Notes: generated by a model not told the origin, from the sequence alone. 64,000 nt of DNA from Gaiellasilicea sp963829845 (GCA_963829845.1 CAWHKD010000021.1:1-64000); one strand, 5' to 3'. Counted from the first letter of the stretch, positions 1-7,438 are shown. Made by a program: numbers and translations.

Positions 1-598
1 AGGGTTGCTCCGGCCGCCGAGCGCGAAGTACACCGGCCGTTCAAGCTCCGTAGCGCCTCCAGGTCGAGGCTCCCGTCGTCGAACGCTTGATCAAGGCGCG
101 CACACCGGCGGGTCGCTTCGCCATCCACGGCGGCGCGGGACCATCAGGGGCGGCCGGAGGTTCGACACCGGGCGCAGCTGCAGGCACGTGAACCCGGCCA
201 TGAGCTGTTCGGTCGGAAGTGATTCGAGCGCCCTGAAGCGCTCCTTCAGCGCCTCCTCCTCCCGTGTTCGCTCATTACCTGCCCACGCGGGCCTCCAGGA
301 GCGCCAAGCTCAGGACTCGCTCGCCGTGCAGGGCGGCGAAGGCAAGCGCTGAGGCACCACCGGCTGAGTCGCCAACGAGATGGAAGCGGTGGAGGCCGTG
401 AACATCAGCCTCGCGCAGGATCCCTTCCACTTCCGTTTCGAAGCTGAAGTCCGGCGGTGGCTGCTCCGCGGAATACAGCTCGAGTTCCTTCGCGACCGCA
501 TCGACGCGCTCGCCCAGATTCTGAAGCAACGATGCATACGCCAGCTCAGCCGGGAGTACCACGCCGGGCAAGAACACGACCCGATGACGAGCCGCCAT
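1..598 (-). pseudogene. alpha/beta hydrolase, frameshifted and cut by the window edge
   Basis: The intact N-terminal part (275-598) reads as an alpha/beta hydrolase, with a strand-turn motif FLPGVV and the nucleophile elbow GDSAGG. It stops at 275. The protein continues in other frames: EPAWAGNERTREEEAL follows after a one-base correction near 291, then GVEPP...PPWMAKRPAGVRAL, then AFDDGSLDLEAL, then ERPVYFALGGRSNP. That needs about four single-base indels within 290 bases, all in short G or C runs. The family is serine esterases/lipases that use a Ser-His-Asp triad; the His would lie beyond the window edge. The gene is therefore a decaying pseudogene or lies in error-rich sequence. The ATG at 598 is 36 bases from a dispersed repeat and the downstream end of the IS110 element. 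Confidence 0.75.
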
Positions 599-633
599 GC
601 GGCGATCTTACTTCCGCCACCATCCACGCTCGG

Positions 634-654
634 CTGGGCCAGCGTTCGGGAATG
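634..654 (+). repeat. dispersed repeat family 1, copy 1, interrupted
   Basis: CTGGGCCAGCGTTCGGG followed by AATG matches the first 21 bases of the 26-base repeat also found at 2660, 3024, 3451 and 3539. The match ends after GGGAATG, just before the end of the IS110 element. The missing right half (TCCCC, then GAG) appears at 1994-2003 on the far side of the element. This suggests the insertion split this copy. Confidence 0.65.
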
Positions 655-670
655 AAGCTCCTATGACCTG

Positions 671-1720
671 TCAAGTCATGAGTGGCTCCTGGTTCTGCAG
701 TAAGCGGTAGAGGTGGCGAGCGAGGTAGCGCTTGAGCAGGCGGGTGGCATCGCGACGGCTCTTGCCCTCGGCGATCCGGCGTGCGATGTAGTCCCTGGTC
801 GCCGCATCGTGCTGGCGGCGGTGGAGGATCACGGTGTGCAGGGCGCGGTTGAGTTGGCGGTCGCCGCCGCGGCTGAGTCGGTGCCGACGGGTTTGGCCGC
901 TGGAGGCGGGGATCGGCGCGACGCCGGCGAGTCGCGCGAAGCAGGCTTCGGAGCGCAGGCGGCCGCGGTGTGACCAGGCGACGATCAGTTGCGCGGCGAC
1001 GATCGGTCCGACGCCGGGCTCGTCGAGCAGGGTTGGCGCCAGTGCACGCACGTGGCCGAGGAGTTCCCGCTCGAGCTCGTCAGCCTCGGCGGTCGCGGCT
1101 TGGACGCGACGGGCGAGGCTGCGCAGCACGAGCCTGGTCGCGAGCTCGTCGGCGCCGGCCGAGCTTGAGCGGCGCAGGCGGGTACAGCGCTCGAGCAGCT
1201 TGCCGGGCGGCATCCCGCGCAGCTGACCGCGGAGTCGGTCAGGTGCGGTGACGATCACGCCACGGAGCTGTGCGAGCCCTTCGCGGCGGACGTCGACGGC
1301 GCTGCGACGAGCGACAAGCAGCAGCCGCAGCGCCTCTCGACGCTGGCCCGCTCGCGGCAGCGCGAGCGTGTCGCTGGCCAGTGCTGCCCGCGCCGTGCGG
1401 GCCGCGTCGAGTGCGTCATCCTTGCCGCGCAGCCGACGCTCGGCCCGCGGTGTGCGGCTGACCTCGAGCACCGTCTCGCCCTGCTCAGCGAGATAGCGGG
1501 CAAGACCGGCGCCGTAGCTGCCGGTGCCCTCGATCGCCCAGGCGCGTCTGCCCGCCGCGTAGCGATCCGCGAAGCGAAGCGTCTCCCGGTAGCCGCGCCC
1601 ATTCGCTCGAACCGCCTTCCCGGCCAGCACAGCACCTGCCGGTGCTATCAGCACCGCCAGGACGTGCTCGTCACGGTGCGTGTCGACACCGATCACGTAG
1701 TCCAGTTCATCTGCAAGCAT
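671..1720 (-). CDS. IS110-family transposase (DEDD recombinase)
   Basis: This 349-residue protein has the normal length and layout of the family. The N-terminal RuvC-like DEDD domain shows VDTHRDEH (Asp13), AIEGTGSYG (Glu64) and GKDDALDAA (Asp102/Asp105). A coiled middle part follows, then the C-terminal Transposase_20 domain with DEPGVGPIVAAQLI and the PASSGQT motif (Ser273/274) that carries the proposed catalytic serine. The frame is open throughout with no internal damage, so the enzyme is probably functional. The ATG at 1720 follows GGAGG, spaced somewhat widely. IS110 enzymes move a circular double-stranded intermediate using a bridge RNA rather than the DDE mechanism. Confidence 0.92.
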   Translation of the reverse strand: MLADELDYVIGVDTHRDEHVLAVLIAPAGAVLAGKAVRANGRGYRETLRFADRYAAGRRAWAIEGTGSYGAGLARYLAEQGETVLEVSRTPRAERRLRGKDDALDAARTARAALASDTLALPRAGQRREALRLLLVARRSAVDVRREGLAQLRGVIVTAPDRLRGQLRGMPPGKLLERCTRLRRSSSAGADELATRLVLRSLARRVQAATAEADELERELLGHVRALAPTLLDEPGVGPIVAAQLIVAWSHRGRLRSEACFARLAGVAPIPASSGQTRRHRLSRGGDRQLNRALHTVILHRRQHDAATRDYIARRIAEGKSRRDATRLLKRYLARHLYRLLQNQEPLMT

Positions 1721-1993
1721 CCGACTCGATCCTCCGACCTCGCTCGTAGGGTCCGGTGGTGCCGGTCTGATGCAGGGAAACCGCGGCGGCAGGACGGTAA
1801 TGAGTCACGCCTCGAGGGCGGACAGGCTCCTGATCAAGCCAGCAGCGGGCGCCAGACCGGCGCCGCCGCGCACACGCGGACGGTTCATTCCCAAGGCACG
1901 CACACGGCGGCCAGTCACCCGACGAGTCACACGCGGCACGACGACAACCAGGCTGGCAGTGGCCCCAGATGGACCGACCCGGCGAGTCTTACC
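1721..1993 (-). ncRNA. long non-coding end of the IS110 element, candidate bridge RNA
   Basis: The 273 bases between the transposase start and the inferred element end carry no convincing gene. On the transposase strand they hold several short stems, including GGCGCC-GGTCT-GGCGCC around 1850-1866. Position and length match where IS110-group elements encode the bridge RNA that pairs with target and donor DNA. The 9-mer GGGAATGAA occurs on this strand at 1892-1884 and again at 648-656, across the insertion junction, so this segment could act as a target or donor guide. A -35-like TTGACA (674-669) lies at the other end of the element and would join this region in a circle. This is inference from architecture; no RNA was folded. 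Confidence 0.4.
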
Positions 1994-2006
1994 GTCCCCC
2001 GAGTTG

Positions 2007-2612
2007 CTACGGCTGAGGACGGCCGAGCCGGGGCGGGGGCCAGTAGGTGACGTCGGCACGCCCGATGATGCGGTCACGAGGGACGACGCCCCAGCGGCGC
2101 GAGTCGCAGGACATGGCTCGGTTGTCACCTAGGACGAAGTAACCGTCGCTCGGGCTGCGTCCCCAGCTCCCGCTCTCCCGGCCCCGGTAGGCAGGCTGAA
2201 GATATGGCTCGCTCAGCCGCTCGCCGTTGATGAGGACGTAGCCGGCCCGCATCGACACGGACTCACCCGGCAAGCCCACGATTCTCTTGATGAAGGTTCC
2301 ACCGGCGTCGCAGGCGGCCTCAACCCGACGCGGCGCGTCGAAAACGATGATGTCGCCGCGCTCAGGTTCGCGGAACCGATAGACGAGGCGGTTCGCGATG
2401 ACGCGATCGGCAACGCGCGACTCGCACCCGCTGACCGGTTTGGCGCAGTGGAGGGTCGGCTCCATCGACGGCGAGGGAATCCGATACGGCTTCGCGACCT
2501 CGGCCTGGAAGATGAGAACTGCGGTTACAGCCAGGGCGATGGTCAGCGCCCAATCGACCAGGGTTCTCAATGGGGATGGAAGGCGAGACAGAGACCGATC
2601 GAGAATCCGCAC
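2007..2612 (-). CDS. lepB: signal peptidase I
   Basis: This membrane-bound serine protease removes signal peptides from exported proteins. An N-terminal membrane segment (LVDWALTIALAVTAVLIF) precedes the box B serine in PSPSMEPTL, the box D lysine in FIKRIVGLPGE and the box E motif GDNRAMSCDSR: the complete Ser-Lys dyad set of S26 enzymes. The open frame extends to an ATG at 2717, but that stretch crosses dispersed repeat copy 2 and encodes no conserved residues. I prefer the GTG at 2612, which gives 201 residues and starts just before the membrane segment. The stop codon lies 13 bases from the inferred end of the IS110 element, so the insertion spared the gene. Confidence 0.9.
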   Translation of the reverse strand: MRILDRSLSRLPSPLRTLVDWALTIALAVTAVLIFQAEVAKPYRIPSPSMEPTLHCAKPVSGCESRVADRVIANRLVYRFREPERGDIIVFDAPRRVEAACDAGGTFIKRIVGLPGESVSMRAGYVLINGERLSEPYLQPAYRGRESGSWGRSPSDGYFVLGDNRAMSCDSRRWGVVPRDRIIGRADVTYWPPPRLGRPQP

Positions 2613-2659
2613 AGCCAAAGAGTGCCACGCCGCTGAGCCTCCCGCCGTGCAGTCGTTGT

Positions 2660-2685
2660 CTGGGCCAGTGTTCGGGAATGTCCCC
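2660..2685 (+). repeat. dispersed repeat family 1, copy 2
   Basis: A full 26-base copy, CTGGGCCAGTGTTCGGG then AATGTCCCC, lies in the gap between the divergent signal peptidase and small membrane protein genes. Other complete copies are at 3024 and 3451. Confidence 0.8.
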
Positions 2686-2736
2686 TGCGCGGAGGATGAC
2701 CGTCGCGACCTCACCACCGACGATGACTCGGTGGCG

Positions 2737-3015
2737 ATGATTGCTCGTCGATCGGCTCGCGGGTCGGTGGCCGCAGCGGCTGTGGCCGTCGTCGCCGCGC
2801 TTTGGGCTCTCGTGCAGTGGGGCAGCGGGAGCCCGGGCCCCGCGCTCGTCGTGAGCGTGATCGGCTGCCTCGTCGGGTTTGCTCTTGCCGTGGTCGCTGA
2901 GGCTGTCGGGTCAGACCGTCGCGATCTGAAGCTGGGGCTTGCTGGTCTTGTCGGGAACGCGGTGATCGCCGCAGGTTGGGCTTTCGTGGTGGTCGCGGCT
3001 TGGATCGGGGCTTAG
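2737..3015 (+). CDS. small membrane protein, unknown function
   Basis: The predicted product is 92 residues from the ATG at 2737 (a GTG at 2731 is also possible). It is almost entirely three hydrophobic segments: AAAAVAVVAALWALVQW, PALVVSVIGCLVGFALAVVA and LGLAGLVGNAVIAAGWAFVV. A charged turn, GSDRRDLKLG, joins the second and third. I recognise no family. The frame stays open further upstream, but that part crosses repeat copy 2 and the divergent signal peptidase gene. It ends 8 bases before repeat copy 3. It is likely an inner-membrane protein if expressed. Confidence 0.5.
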   Translation: MIARRSARGSVAAAAVAVVAALWALVQWGSGSPGPALVVSVIGCLVGFALAVVAEAVGSDRRDLKLGLAGLVGNAVIAAGWAFVVVAAWIGA

Positions 3016-3023
3016 CCCCTCGC

Positions 3024-3049
3024 CTGGGCCAGTGTTCGGGAATGTCCCC
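3024..3049 (+). repeat. dispersed repeat family 1, copy 3
   Basis: Complete 26-base copy between two plus-strand genes. Here TTCGGG, AATGTC and CCCGAA form a 6-bp stem with a 6-base loop, so the element can fold as a small hairpin. Confidence 0.8.
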
Positions 3050-3073
3050 GAAGCGGGCCTAGAATCCGCGCCG

Positions 3074-3421
3074 GTGGCCACCGCCGACGTCGATGCGTAC
3101 CTGAGCGGGCTCGAGGAGCCGAAGCGCGGAACGCTTCAGACGCTTCGCAGCACGATCCTCGAGATCGTGCCAGAGGCTGAACAGCTCATCTCCTACCGTG
3201 TCCCTGCCTTCCGGGTGCGAGGTAAGACCGTCGCAGGCTTTGCCGCATTTCGGGACCATCTGAGTTATCTGCCGTTCAGCGGCTCGGTCCTGTCGCAGCT
3301 GGCCGATGAGCTCGAGGGTTACACGATGACGAAGAGCGCCCTTCACTTCGCGGTCGACCAGCCGCTTCCAGAGACGCTTGTCAAGAAGCTGATCGCTGTG
3401 CGGCTCGCCGAAAACCGGTGA
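3074..3421 (+). CDS. DUF1801 / YdhG-like protein
   Basis: The 115-residue product matches the DUF1801 family of small alpha-beta proteins, which includes the YdhG-type putative iron chaperones. The family pattern is visible in order: DVDAYLSGLEEPKRGTLQTL near the N-terminus, LISYRVPAFRVRGKTVAGF, the FRDHLSYLPFSGSVL core and a C-terminal helix LPETLVKKLIAVRLAE. The frame is open from an ATG at 3032 inside repeat copy 3, but the conserved part begins after the GTG at 3074, which I take as the start. The biochemical role of the family is not settled. It lies alone between two repeat copies. Confidence 0.8.
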   Translation: MATADVDAYLSGLEEPKRGTLQTLRSTILEIVPEAEQLISYRVPAFRVRGKTVAGFAAFRDHLSYLPFSGSVLSQLADELEGYTMTKSALHFAVDQPLPETLVKKLIAVRLAENR

Positions 3422-3450
3422 CGTTCGCGCTGGCGAACTTCGTCCCTTGC

Positions 3451-3476
3451 CTGGGCCAGCGTTCGGGAATGTCCCC
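3451..3476 (+). repeat. dispersed repeat family 1, copy 4
   Basis: Complete 26-base copy (CTGGGCCAGCGTTCGGG then AATGTCCCC) in the gap before the DoxX-type gene. Confidence 0.8.
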
Positions 3477-3538
3477 GAGCGATGCCGACCTATGTGCTCT
3501 GAGCCCCGCACCGTTGGGTCGGGCGAGATGGCTGCAGC

Positions 3539-3564
3539 CTGCGCCAGTGCTCGGGAATGTTCCC
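3539..3564 (+). repeat. dispersed repeat family 1, copy 5, diverged
   Basis: CTGCGCCAGTGCTCGGG then AATGTTCCC differs from the consensus at three positions. It lies 62 bases downstream of copy 4 in the same gap, making a loose tandem. Confidence 0.65.
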
Positions 3565-3620
3565 TGAAAGCGCGGGTTTCGAAGGACGCCTCAACGGCGT
3601 CTGACCCGTACCCTGACGAG

Positions 3621-4061
3621 GTGGCATCGAGCTCGACGACGCGCAAAGCCCTGGGGGTGATCGGTCAGGTGGCGCTCGGCGCCGCCCTGCTCACGGCCGG
3701 GACCGGCCATCTCACCAGCAAGCGCGAGGAGTTCCAAGCCCAGGTCCCCGAGTGGTTCCCGGCCGATCCCGATGTCGTGGTCGTGGTGTCCGGGGTCGTC
3801 GAGCTCGCCTTGGGCGCCGCACTGGTGGCGACCTGGAAGCAACCCGCCCGCGCCCTCGTCGGCACCGCCGCGGCCGCCTTCTTCGTCGCCGTGTTCCCCG
3901 GCAACATCGGGCAGTACGCCGGGCACGTCGACGCCTTCGGGCTCGACACCGACACCAAGCGGGCCGTCCGGCTGGTGTTCCAACCGTTCCTGGTGGCATG
4001 GGCCCTCGCCTCCACCGACGCGGTACAGGTCTTCCGCGAGCGGCCGGCTCTGGCGCGCTGA
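3621..4061 (+). CDS. DoxX-like membrane protein
   Basis: The 146-residue product has the layout of DoxX/DUF4267-type four-helix membrane proteins. A first helix (LGVIGQVALGAALLTAGTGHL) is followed by an extracytoplasmic stretch ending PEWFPADPDVVVVVSG, a helix VVELALGAALVATW, a helix TAAAAFFVAVFPGNIGQY and a final helix FQPFLVAWALASTDAV. The family is linked to thiol and oxidative-stress handling in some bacteria, but no specific role can be assigned here. The frame is open upstream to 3447 across repeat copies 4 and 5. The GTG at 3621 is the better start because it begins just before the first helix. Confidence 0.8.
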   Translation: MASSSTTRKALGVIGQVALGAALLTAGTGHLTSKREEFQAQVPEWFPADPDVVVVVSGVVELALGAALVATWKQPARALVGTAAAAFFVAVFPGNIGQYAGHVDAFGLDTDTKRAVRLVFQPFLVAWALASTDAVQVFRERPALAR

Positions 4062-4241
4062 CCACGGGAGCACACCGGCAAGACGATGCCATGCGCCAGT
4101 GTGCCGCGATGACGCCCGAAGAAGTGAGGCTGGATCTGGCCGGACCGATGAGTTCTCGGTGGTTTGTCGGTCTCCAATGCGCGTGTGTCCGTAGCAGGGT
4201 GAGATGCGGCCGGAGCAGGCCGCCGAGAAAGGAGTCGTGAG

Positions 4242-4583
4242 ATGACGCGGTATCTGATCTCGTTCGATGACGGCGCAATGACGTTTCCCGAGGAGGATCT
4301 CCCCGACGTGGCCGAGGCAGCGAACGCGGTGGTGCGAGACGCACAGGACGCCGGCGTTTGGGTGTTCGGCGGCGGGCTGCATTCCCACCAAGAGGTGAGT
4401 GCGGTGGCCACCGACGGGACGGTCATCGACGGCCCATACCCTGAGAGCAAGGCGTACATCGGCGGATTCTCGGTTGTCGACGTTCCCTCACGCGAGGAGG
4501 CGCTGGAGTGGGCTGGCAGGGTCGCCGTCGCCTGCCCTTGTGCGCAGGAGGTTCGCGAGTTCGTGCCCGGCTCGACGCCGTGA
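4242..4583 (+). CDS. YCII-domain protein
   Basis: The 113-residue product matches the YCII family of dimeric ferredoxin-fold proteins often encoded beside ECF sigma factors. Visible features are the opening MTRYLISFDDG, the GVWVFGGGLHSHQ strand, DGTVIDGPYPESKAYIGGFSVVDV and EEALEWAGRVA, typical of the DGPFAE-KE-IGGF pattern. A strong ribosome site, AAAGGAG, sits 8 bases before the ATG. No sigma factor gene is adjacent here. The enzymatic activity of the family is largely unknown. The preceding 180 bases (4062-4241) show no gene or clear regulatory element. Confidence 0.85.
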   Translation: MTRYLISFDDGAMTFPEEDLPDVAEAANAVVRDAQDAGVWVFGGGLHSHQEVSAVATDGTVIDGPYPESKAYIGGFSVVDVPSREEALEWAGRVAVACPCAQEVREFVPGSTP

Positions 4584-4685
4584 TCAAGGCCATCCGCGAG
4601 AGGCGGCGGAAGGCGTTTCGCGTTTCGCCGTTCGCCCCCATCGCCTGCGCGAGCGTGCTCTCGCCTGAAGGGGCGCGGCTCGTGT

Positions 4686-5309
4686 TCAGCTGCCGTCGCG
4701 AATGTCGCTCAGCGAGCGGGCATGGAAGGCGATCGCGTCGAAGGTCCCGGTGCACCCGGCGCCAGTCGGGGCTTGGCAGATGAAGCCGATGCGTGGCGCA
4801 GCGCTCGGCAGTCGGAAGACCCGGACGAGCTCCCAGCGCCCGCCGCCGTCGGATGCGTGCAAGGCGATCGCCTCGCCGACACGCGCCAGTCGCAGCCAGG
4901 TGCTCCCCTGCGCGAGCACGGTCGAGTTGCAGTCGTCCGAAAAGGTGTCGGTGACGACCGAGACGATCGTCGGGCCGGCCGCGGTCACCTCGACAGCGAA
5001 CTTGGCCCAGTGGTCGTCGTCGTCGTAGACGAAAAGGCCGGCGGCGTCGAACATGGCTGCGCCGTCGAGGATGACGTGCGCCTCCCACGTGAAGTCGCCT
5101 TCCGGCACCGGTCCTGCGAGCACCGGCGCGGTGCGCACGGAGCGAGCGCTGATCGGGTCGATGAACCAGTCTGTCTGCGCTGGTGCGCTGACGACGAGCC
5201 GAGCAAGCTCGGCAGACCACTCGGCGGGCTGGCGCAGCCACTCGAGCTCGAACGGCACGGCATCAAAGCCGAAGCTGTCGGGGTCGCCACCGGTCACGCC
5301 CGCTCGCAC
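4686..5309 (-). CDS. DUF1349 family protein (concanavalin-like fold)
   Basis: The 207-residue product looks like a DUF1349 protein, a jelly-roll fold found in carbohydrate-related proteins. The recognisable core runs from about residue 45 to 200: QTDWFIDP, EGDFTWEAHV, DAAGLFVYDDDDHWAKFAVE, IVSVVTDTFSDDCNS, WLRLARVGEAIALHASDGGGRWELVRVFRL and GFICQAPTGAGCTGTFDAI. There is no signal peptide, so it probably acts in the cytoplasm. It lies next to sugar-metabolism genes on the same strand but is separated from them by about 40 bases and is not clearly in their operon. It may bind or process a sugar; no catalytic residues can be named. Confidence 0.8.
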   Translation of the reverse strand: MRAGVTGGDPDSFGFDAVPFELEWLRQPAEWSAELARLVVSAPAQTDWFIDPISARSVRTAPVLAGPVPEGDFTWEAHVILDGAAMFDAAGLFVYDDDDHWAKFAVEVTAAGPTIVSVVTDTFSDDCNSTVLAQGSTWLRLARVGEAIALHASDGGGRWELVRVFRLPSAAPRIGFICQAPTGAGCTGTFDAIAFHARSLSDIRDGS

Positions 5310-5353
5310 TCGTCTAGGGGGTCATCCACGAGCAAAAAATATAGGCCGGCGGC

Positions 5354-6262
5354 TCAGACGAGGAGTGGCCGCAGCGTGTTCCGCGCCAGCAGAAAACCGC
5401 GCTTGACGAGTTCCTCGTCGCCCTCGAAGCGTCGGTCCTCGTGCTCGATCGAGATCCAGCGGTCGTACCCGTTGGCATAGAGCGCGGCGACGAAGCGAGG
5501 CCAGTCGACCTCCCCAAGGCCGGGCAGCCGCGGCACCTGCCAGCCCATCCCGGCGGAGAGGGTGCCGTGCCGGTACAGCCCGTCGCGGCGCAGCTCGAGG
5601 TCCTTGGCATGGACGTGGAAGATGCGGTCGGCGAAGTCGTAGACCGCGCGCTCGTAGTCGATCATCAGCCACACGAGGTGCGACGGGTCGAGGTTGAGGC
5701 CGAAGCTCTCATCCGGGATCGCCTCGAACATCTGCTCCCAGATCGCGGGCGCCCAGGCGAGGTTGTTGCCGCCCGGCCACTCGTCCTCGCTGAAGATCAT
5801 CGGACAGTTCTCGATCGCGATCTTCACGTCCTTGTCGCTCGCGTGGCGGACGAGGTCCGGCCAGATCCGGCGGAAGCGCTCGAGGTTCTCAGTCAGGGGC
5901 CGGTCCTTGTCGTTCCCGACGAAGGTGCCGACGACCTTGACGCCGAGCGCTGCCGCCGCCTCGACGACCTTGCGCAGGTGGCCGTTTACCTCCTCCCGGT
6001 GTGCGTCGTCCGGGTGGAGGTTGTTCGGGTAGTAGGCGAGCGACGAGATCTCGAGGCCGTGTCGGTCCAGGACGTCCTGCACCTCGCCCGGGTCGTACGA
6101 GTCGACGTCGATGTGGGTGACCCCTGCGTAACGGCGCCGCTCTCCCCCGCCCCCCGGCCAGCACGCGACTTCGAGCGACTCGAAGCCCTCGCTCGCCGCC
6201 CAGGTCGCAACTTGTTCGAGCGAGAGATCGGGCAGCGCGGCTGTCAGGAAACCGAGCTTCAC
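5354..6262 (-). CDS. sugar phosphate isomerase/epimerase (AP endonuclease 2 fold)
   Basis: The 302-residue product is a TIM barrel of the xylose-isomerase-like family, which interconverts keto- and aldo-sugars or epimers using a divalent metal. Likely metal ligands are visible: the Glu in VKIAIENCP, the Asp and His in FGLNLDPSHLVW, the His in RIFHVHAKDLE and the Glu in WISIEHEDRRFEG. The GTG at 6262 overlaps the stop of the upstream dehydrogenase gene by 4 bases (GTGA), so the two are translationally coupled. The pairing of this family with a Gfo/Idh/MocA dehydrogenase is typical of inositol- or rare-sugar catabolic operons. The exact substrate is unknown. Confidence 0.9.
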   Translation of the reverse strand: MKLGFLTAALPDLSLEQVATWAASEGFESLEVACWPGGGGERRRYAGVTHIDVDSYDPGEVQDVLDRHGLEISSLAYYPNNLHPDDAHREEVNGHLRKVVEAAAALGVKVVGTFVGNDKDRPLTENLERFRRIWPDLVRHASDKDVKIAIENCPMIFSEDEWPGGNNLAWAPAIWEQMFEAIPDESFGLNLDPSHLVWLMIDYERAVYDFADRIFHVHAKDLELRRDGLYRHGTLSAGMGWQVPRLPGLGEVDWPRFVAALYANGYDRWISIEHEDRRFEGDEELVKRGFLLARNTLRPLLV

Positions 6263-7398
6263 CGTGCCACCTTGATCCAGCGCTCCTCGGCGGCCGAGCG
6301 GGCGATCGCCTCGCCGAGGACGATCTCCTCGTGCCCGTCGGCGAAGGTCGGGAAGTCGGGCTCTGCTGGCATGCGTCCCTCCTCGACGGCGGCGTAGACC
6401 GCCTTGTAGAGCTGCTTGAACGTGTCCGGAAAGCCTTCGGCGTGCCCGCCGGGATAGTCGCTGAAGGCGGCCGCGCTCGCGTCCAGCTGAGCCGGATCGC
6501 GAAGGAAGACCTCGTTCGGCCGGTCGCGGTGGCCGAGCCAGAGCTCCTCCGGCCGCTCCGAGGACCACGCAAGCGAGCCGTCGGCACCGTCAACCTCGAA
6601 CGTGAGGCGGTTCTTCCGTCCTGCCGCGACCTGGGAGATCGTGACGTTGCCGCGCGACCCGTCCTCGTAGCGGAGCAGGACGTGCGCCAAATCCTCCGAC
6701 TCGATCGCGCGGTCGACACGCTCGACATCCTCTTGGTCAACTGCGAACGTCTCGACCGGTCCCGTCGGGACGCGCCTCGTCGTGTGAACCGTGTGCAGGT
6801 CGGCGAAGACGGACGCGATCCGCTTACCGGTGACGAAGCTCGTCAGGTCGAGCCAGTGGGTGCCGATGTCGGCGACCGCACGCAGCGTCCCACCTTGCCC
6901 CGGGTCCAGCCGCCAGTTCCAGTCGGTCGCCTTCAGCAGCCAGTCCTGCACGTAGACGCCGTGGACGCCGTGGACGGCACCGATTTCACCGCGGTGCACG
7001 CGAGCGCGAGCCTCCCGGCAGAGCGCATAGAAGCGGATGTTGTAGTTCGTGCAGTGGACGAGCCCGCTGTCCTCGGCGACCCGGAGCAGCTCGCCCGACT
7101 CCGCGGAGGTGAGCGCGAGCGGCTTCTCACAGACGACGTGCTTGCCGGCCGCGAGCACCGCCTTCACCTGCGGGTAGTGCAGGTGGTTCGGCGTCGTCAG
7201 ATGGACGACGCGGACGCGGTCGTCGTCGAGCATCGCCTCAAAGCTCTCGTACGGCTCCGGTAGACCGGGTTTCTGGCGCGCGCGGCCCGGCGACGAGCCG
7301 ACGACCCCGGTTACGTTGACGCCGAGCCGCCGCAGCGCCTCGATGTGGACGACCCCGATGAACCCCGTCCCAACGACGGCTGCCCCGATTCCACTCAT
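6259..7398 (-). CDS. Gfo/Idh/MocA family NAD(P)-dependent oxidoreductase
   Basis: The 379-residue product has the Rossmann start IGAAVVGTGFIGVVHIEAL (GxGxxG), the family motif KHVVCEKPLALTSAES with the catalytic lysine in EKP, and the DIGTHWLDLTSFVTG segment with the conserved Asp and His. The C-terminal half forms the substrate-binding sheet, ending with FADGHEEIVLGEAI. Such enzymes oxidise a sugar or inositol hydroxyl with NAD(P). It is the first gene of a two-gene minus-strand unit with the isomerase, and the intergenic 40 bases up to the divergent SDR gene may hold promoters for both directions. Confidence 0.92.
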   Translation of the reverse strand: MSGIGAAVVGTGFIGVVHIEALRRLGVNVTGVVGSSPGRARQKPGLPEPYESFEAMLDDDRVRVVHLTTPNHLHYPQVKAVLAAGKHVVCEKPLALTSAESGELLRVAEDSGLVHCTNYNIRFYALCREARARVHRGEIGAVHGVHGVYVQDWLLKATDWNWRLDPGQGGTLRAVADIGTHWLDLTSFVTGKRIASVFADLHTVHTTRRVPTGPVETFAVDQEDVERVDRAIESEDLAHVLLRYEDGSRGNVTISQVAAGRKNRLTFEVDGADGSLAWSSERPEELWLGHRDRPNEVFLRDPAQLDASAAAFSDYPGGHAEGFPDTFKQLYKAVYAAVEEGRMPAEPDFPTFADGHEEIVLGEAIARSAAEERWIKVAR

Positions 7399-7438
7399 CC
7401 CTTGCCGAATCTAACCCGCGTGAGAGGATCGCTGCGCC

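Larger units (their letters stand above)
655..1993 (-). mobile_element. IS110-family insertion sequence, about 1.34 kb
   Basis: One transposase gene of IS110 type fills 671-1720. I place the ends by the interruption of dispersed repeat 1: left half at 634-654, right half resuming at about 1994 (GTCCCCCGAG). This leaves 16 bases after the transposase stop and about 273 non-coding bases before its start. That asymmetry matches IS110-group elements, which carry a structural RNA in the long end. IS110 elements make no target duplication and usually lack terminal inverted repeats, and none is seen. The exact ends could be off by a few bases. Several family members are known to insert into REP-type repeats, which fits the location. 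Confidence 0.6.

Noticed and set aside
3552..3570. GTTCCCTGAAAGCG shared between the copy-5 repeat area and the globin upstream region (59468-59481)
   Set aside because: A single 14-base match between distant places can occur by chance in 64 kb, and flanking bases do not match.
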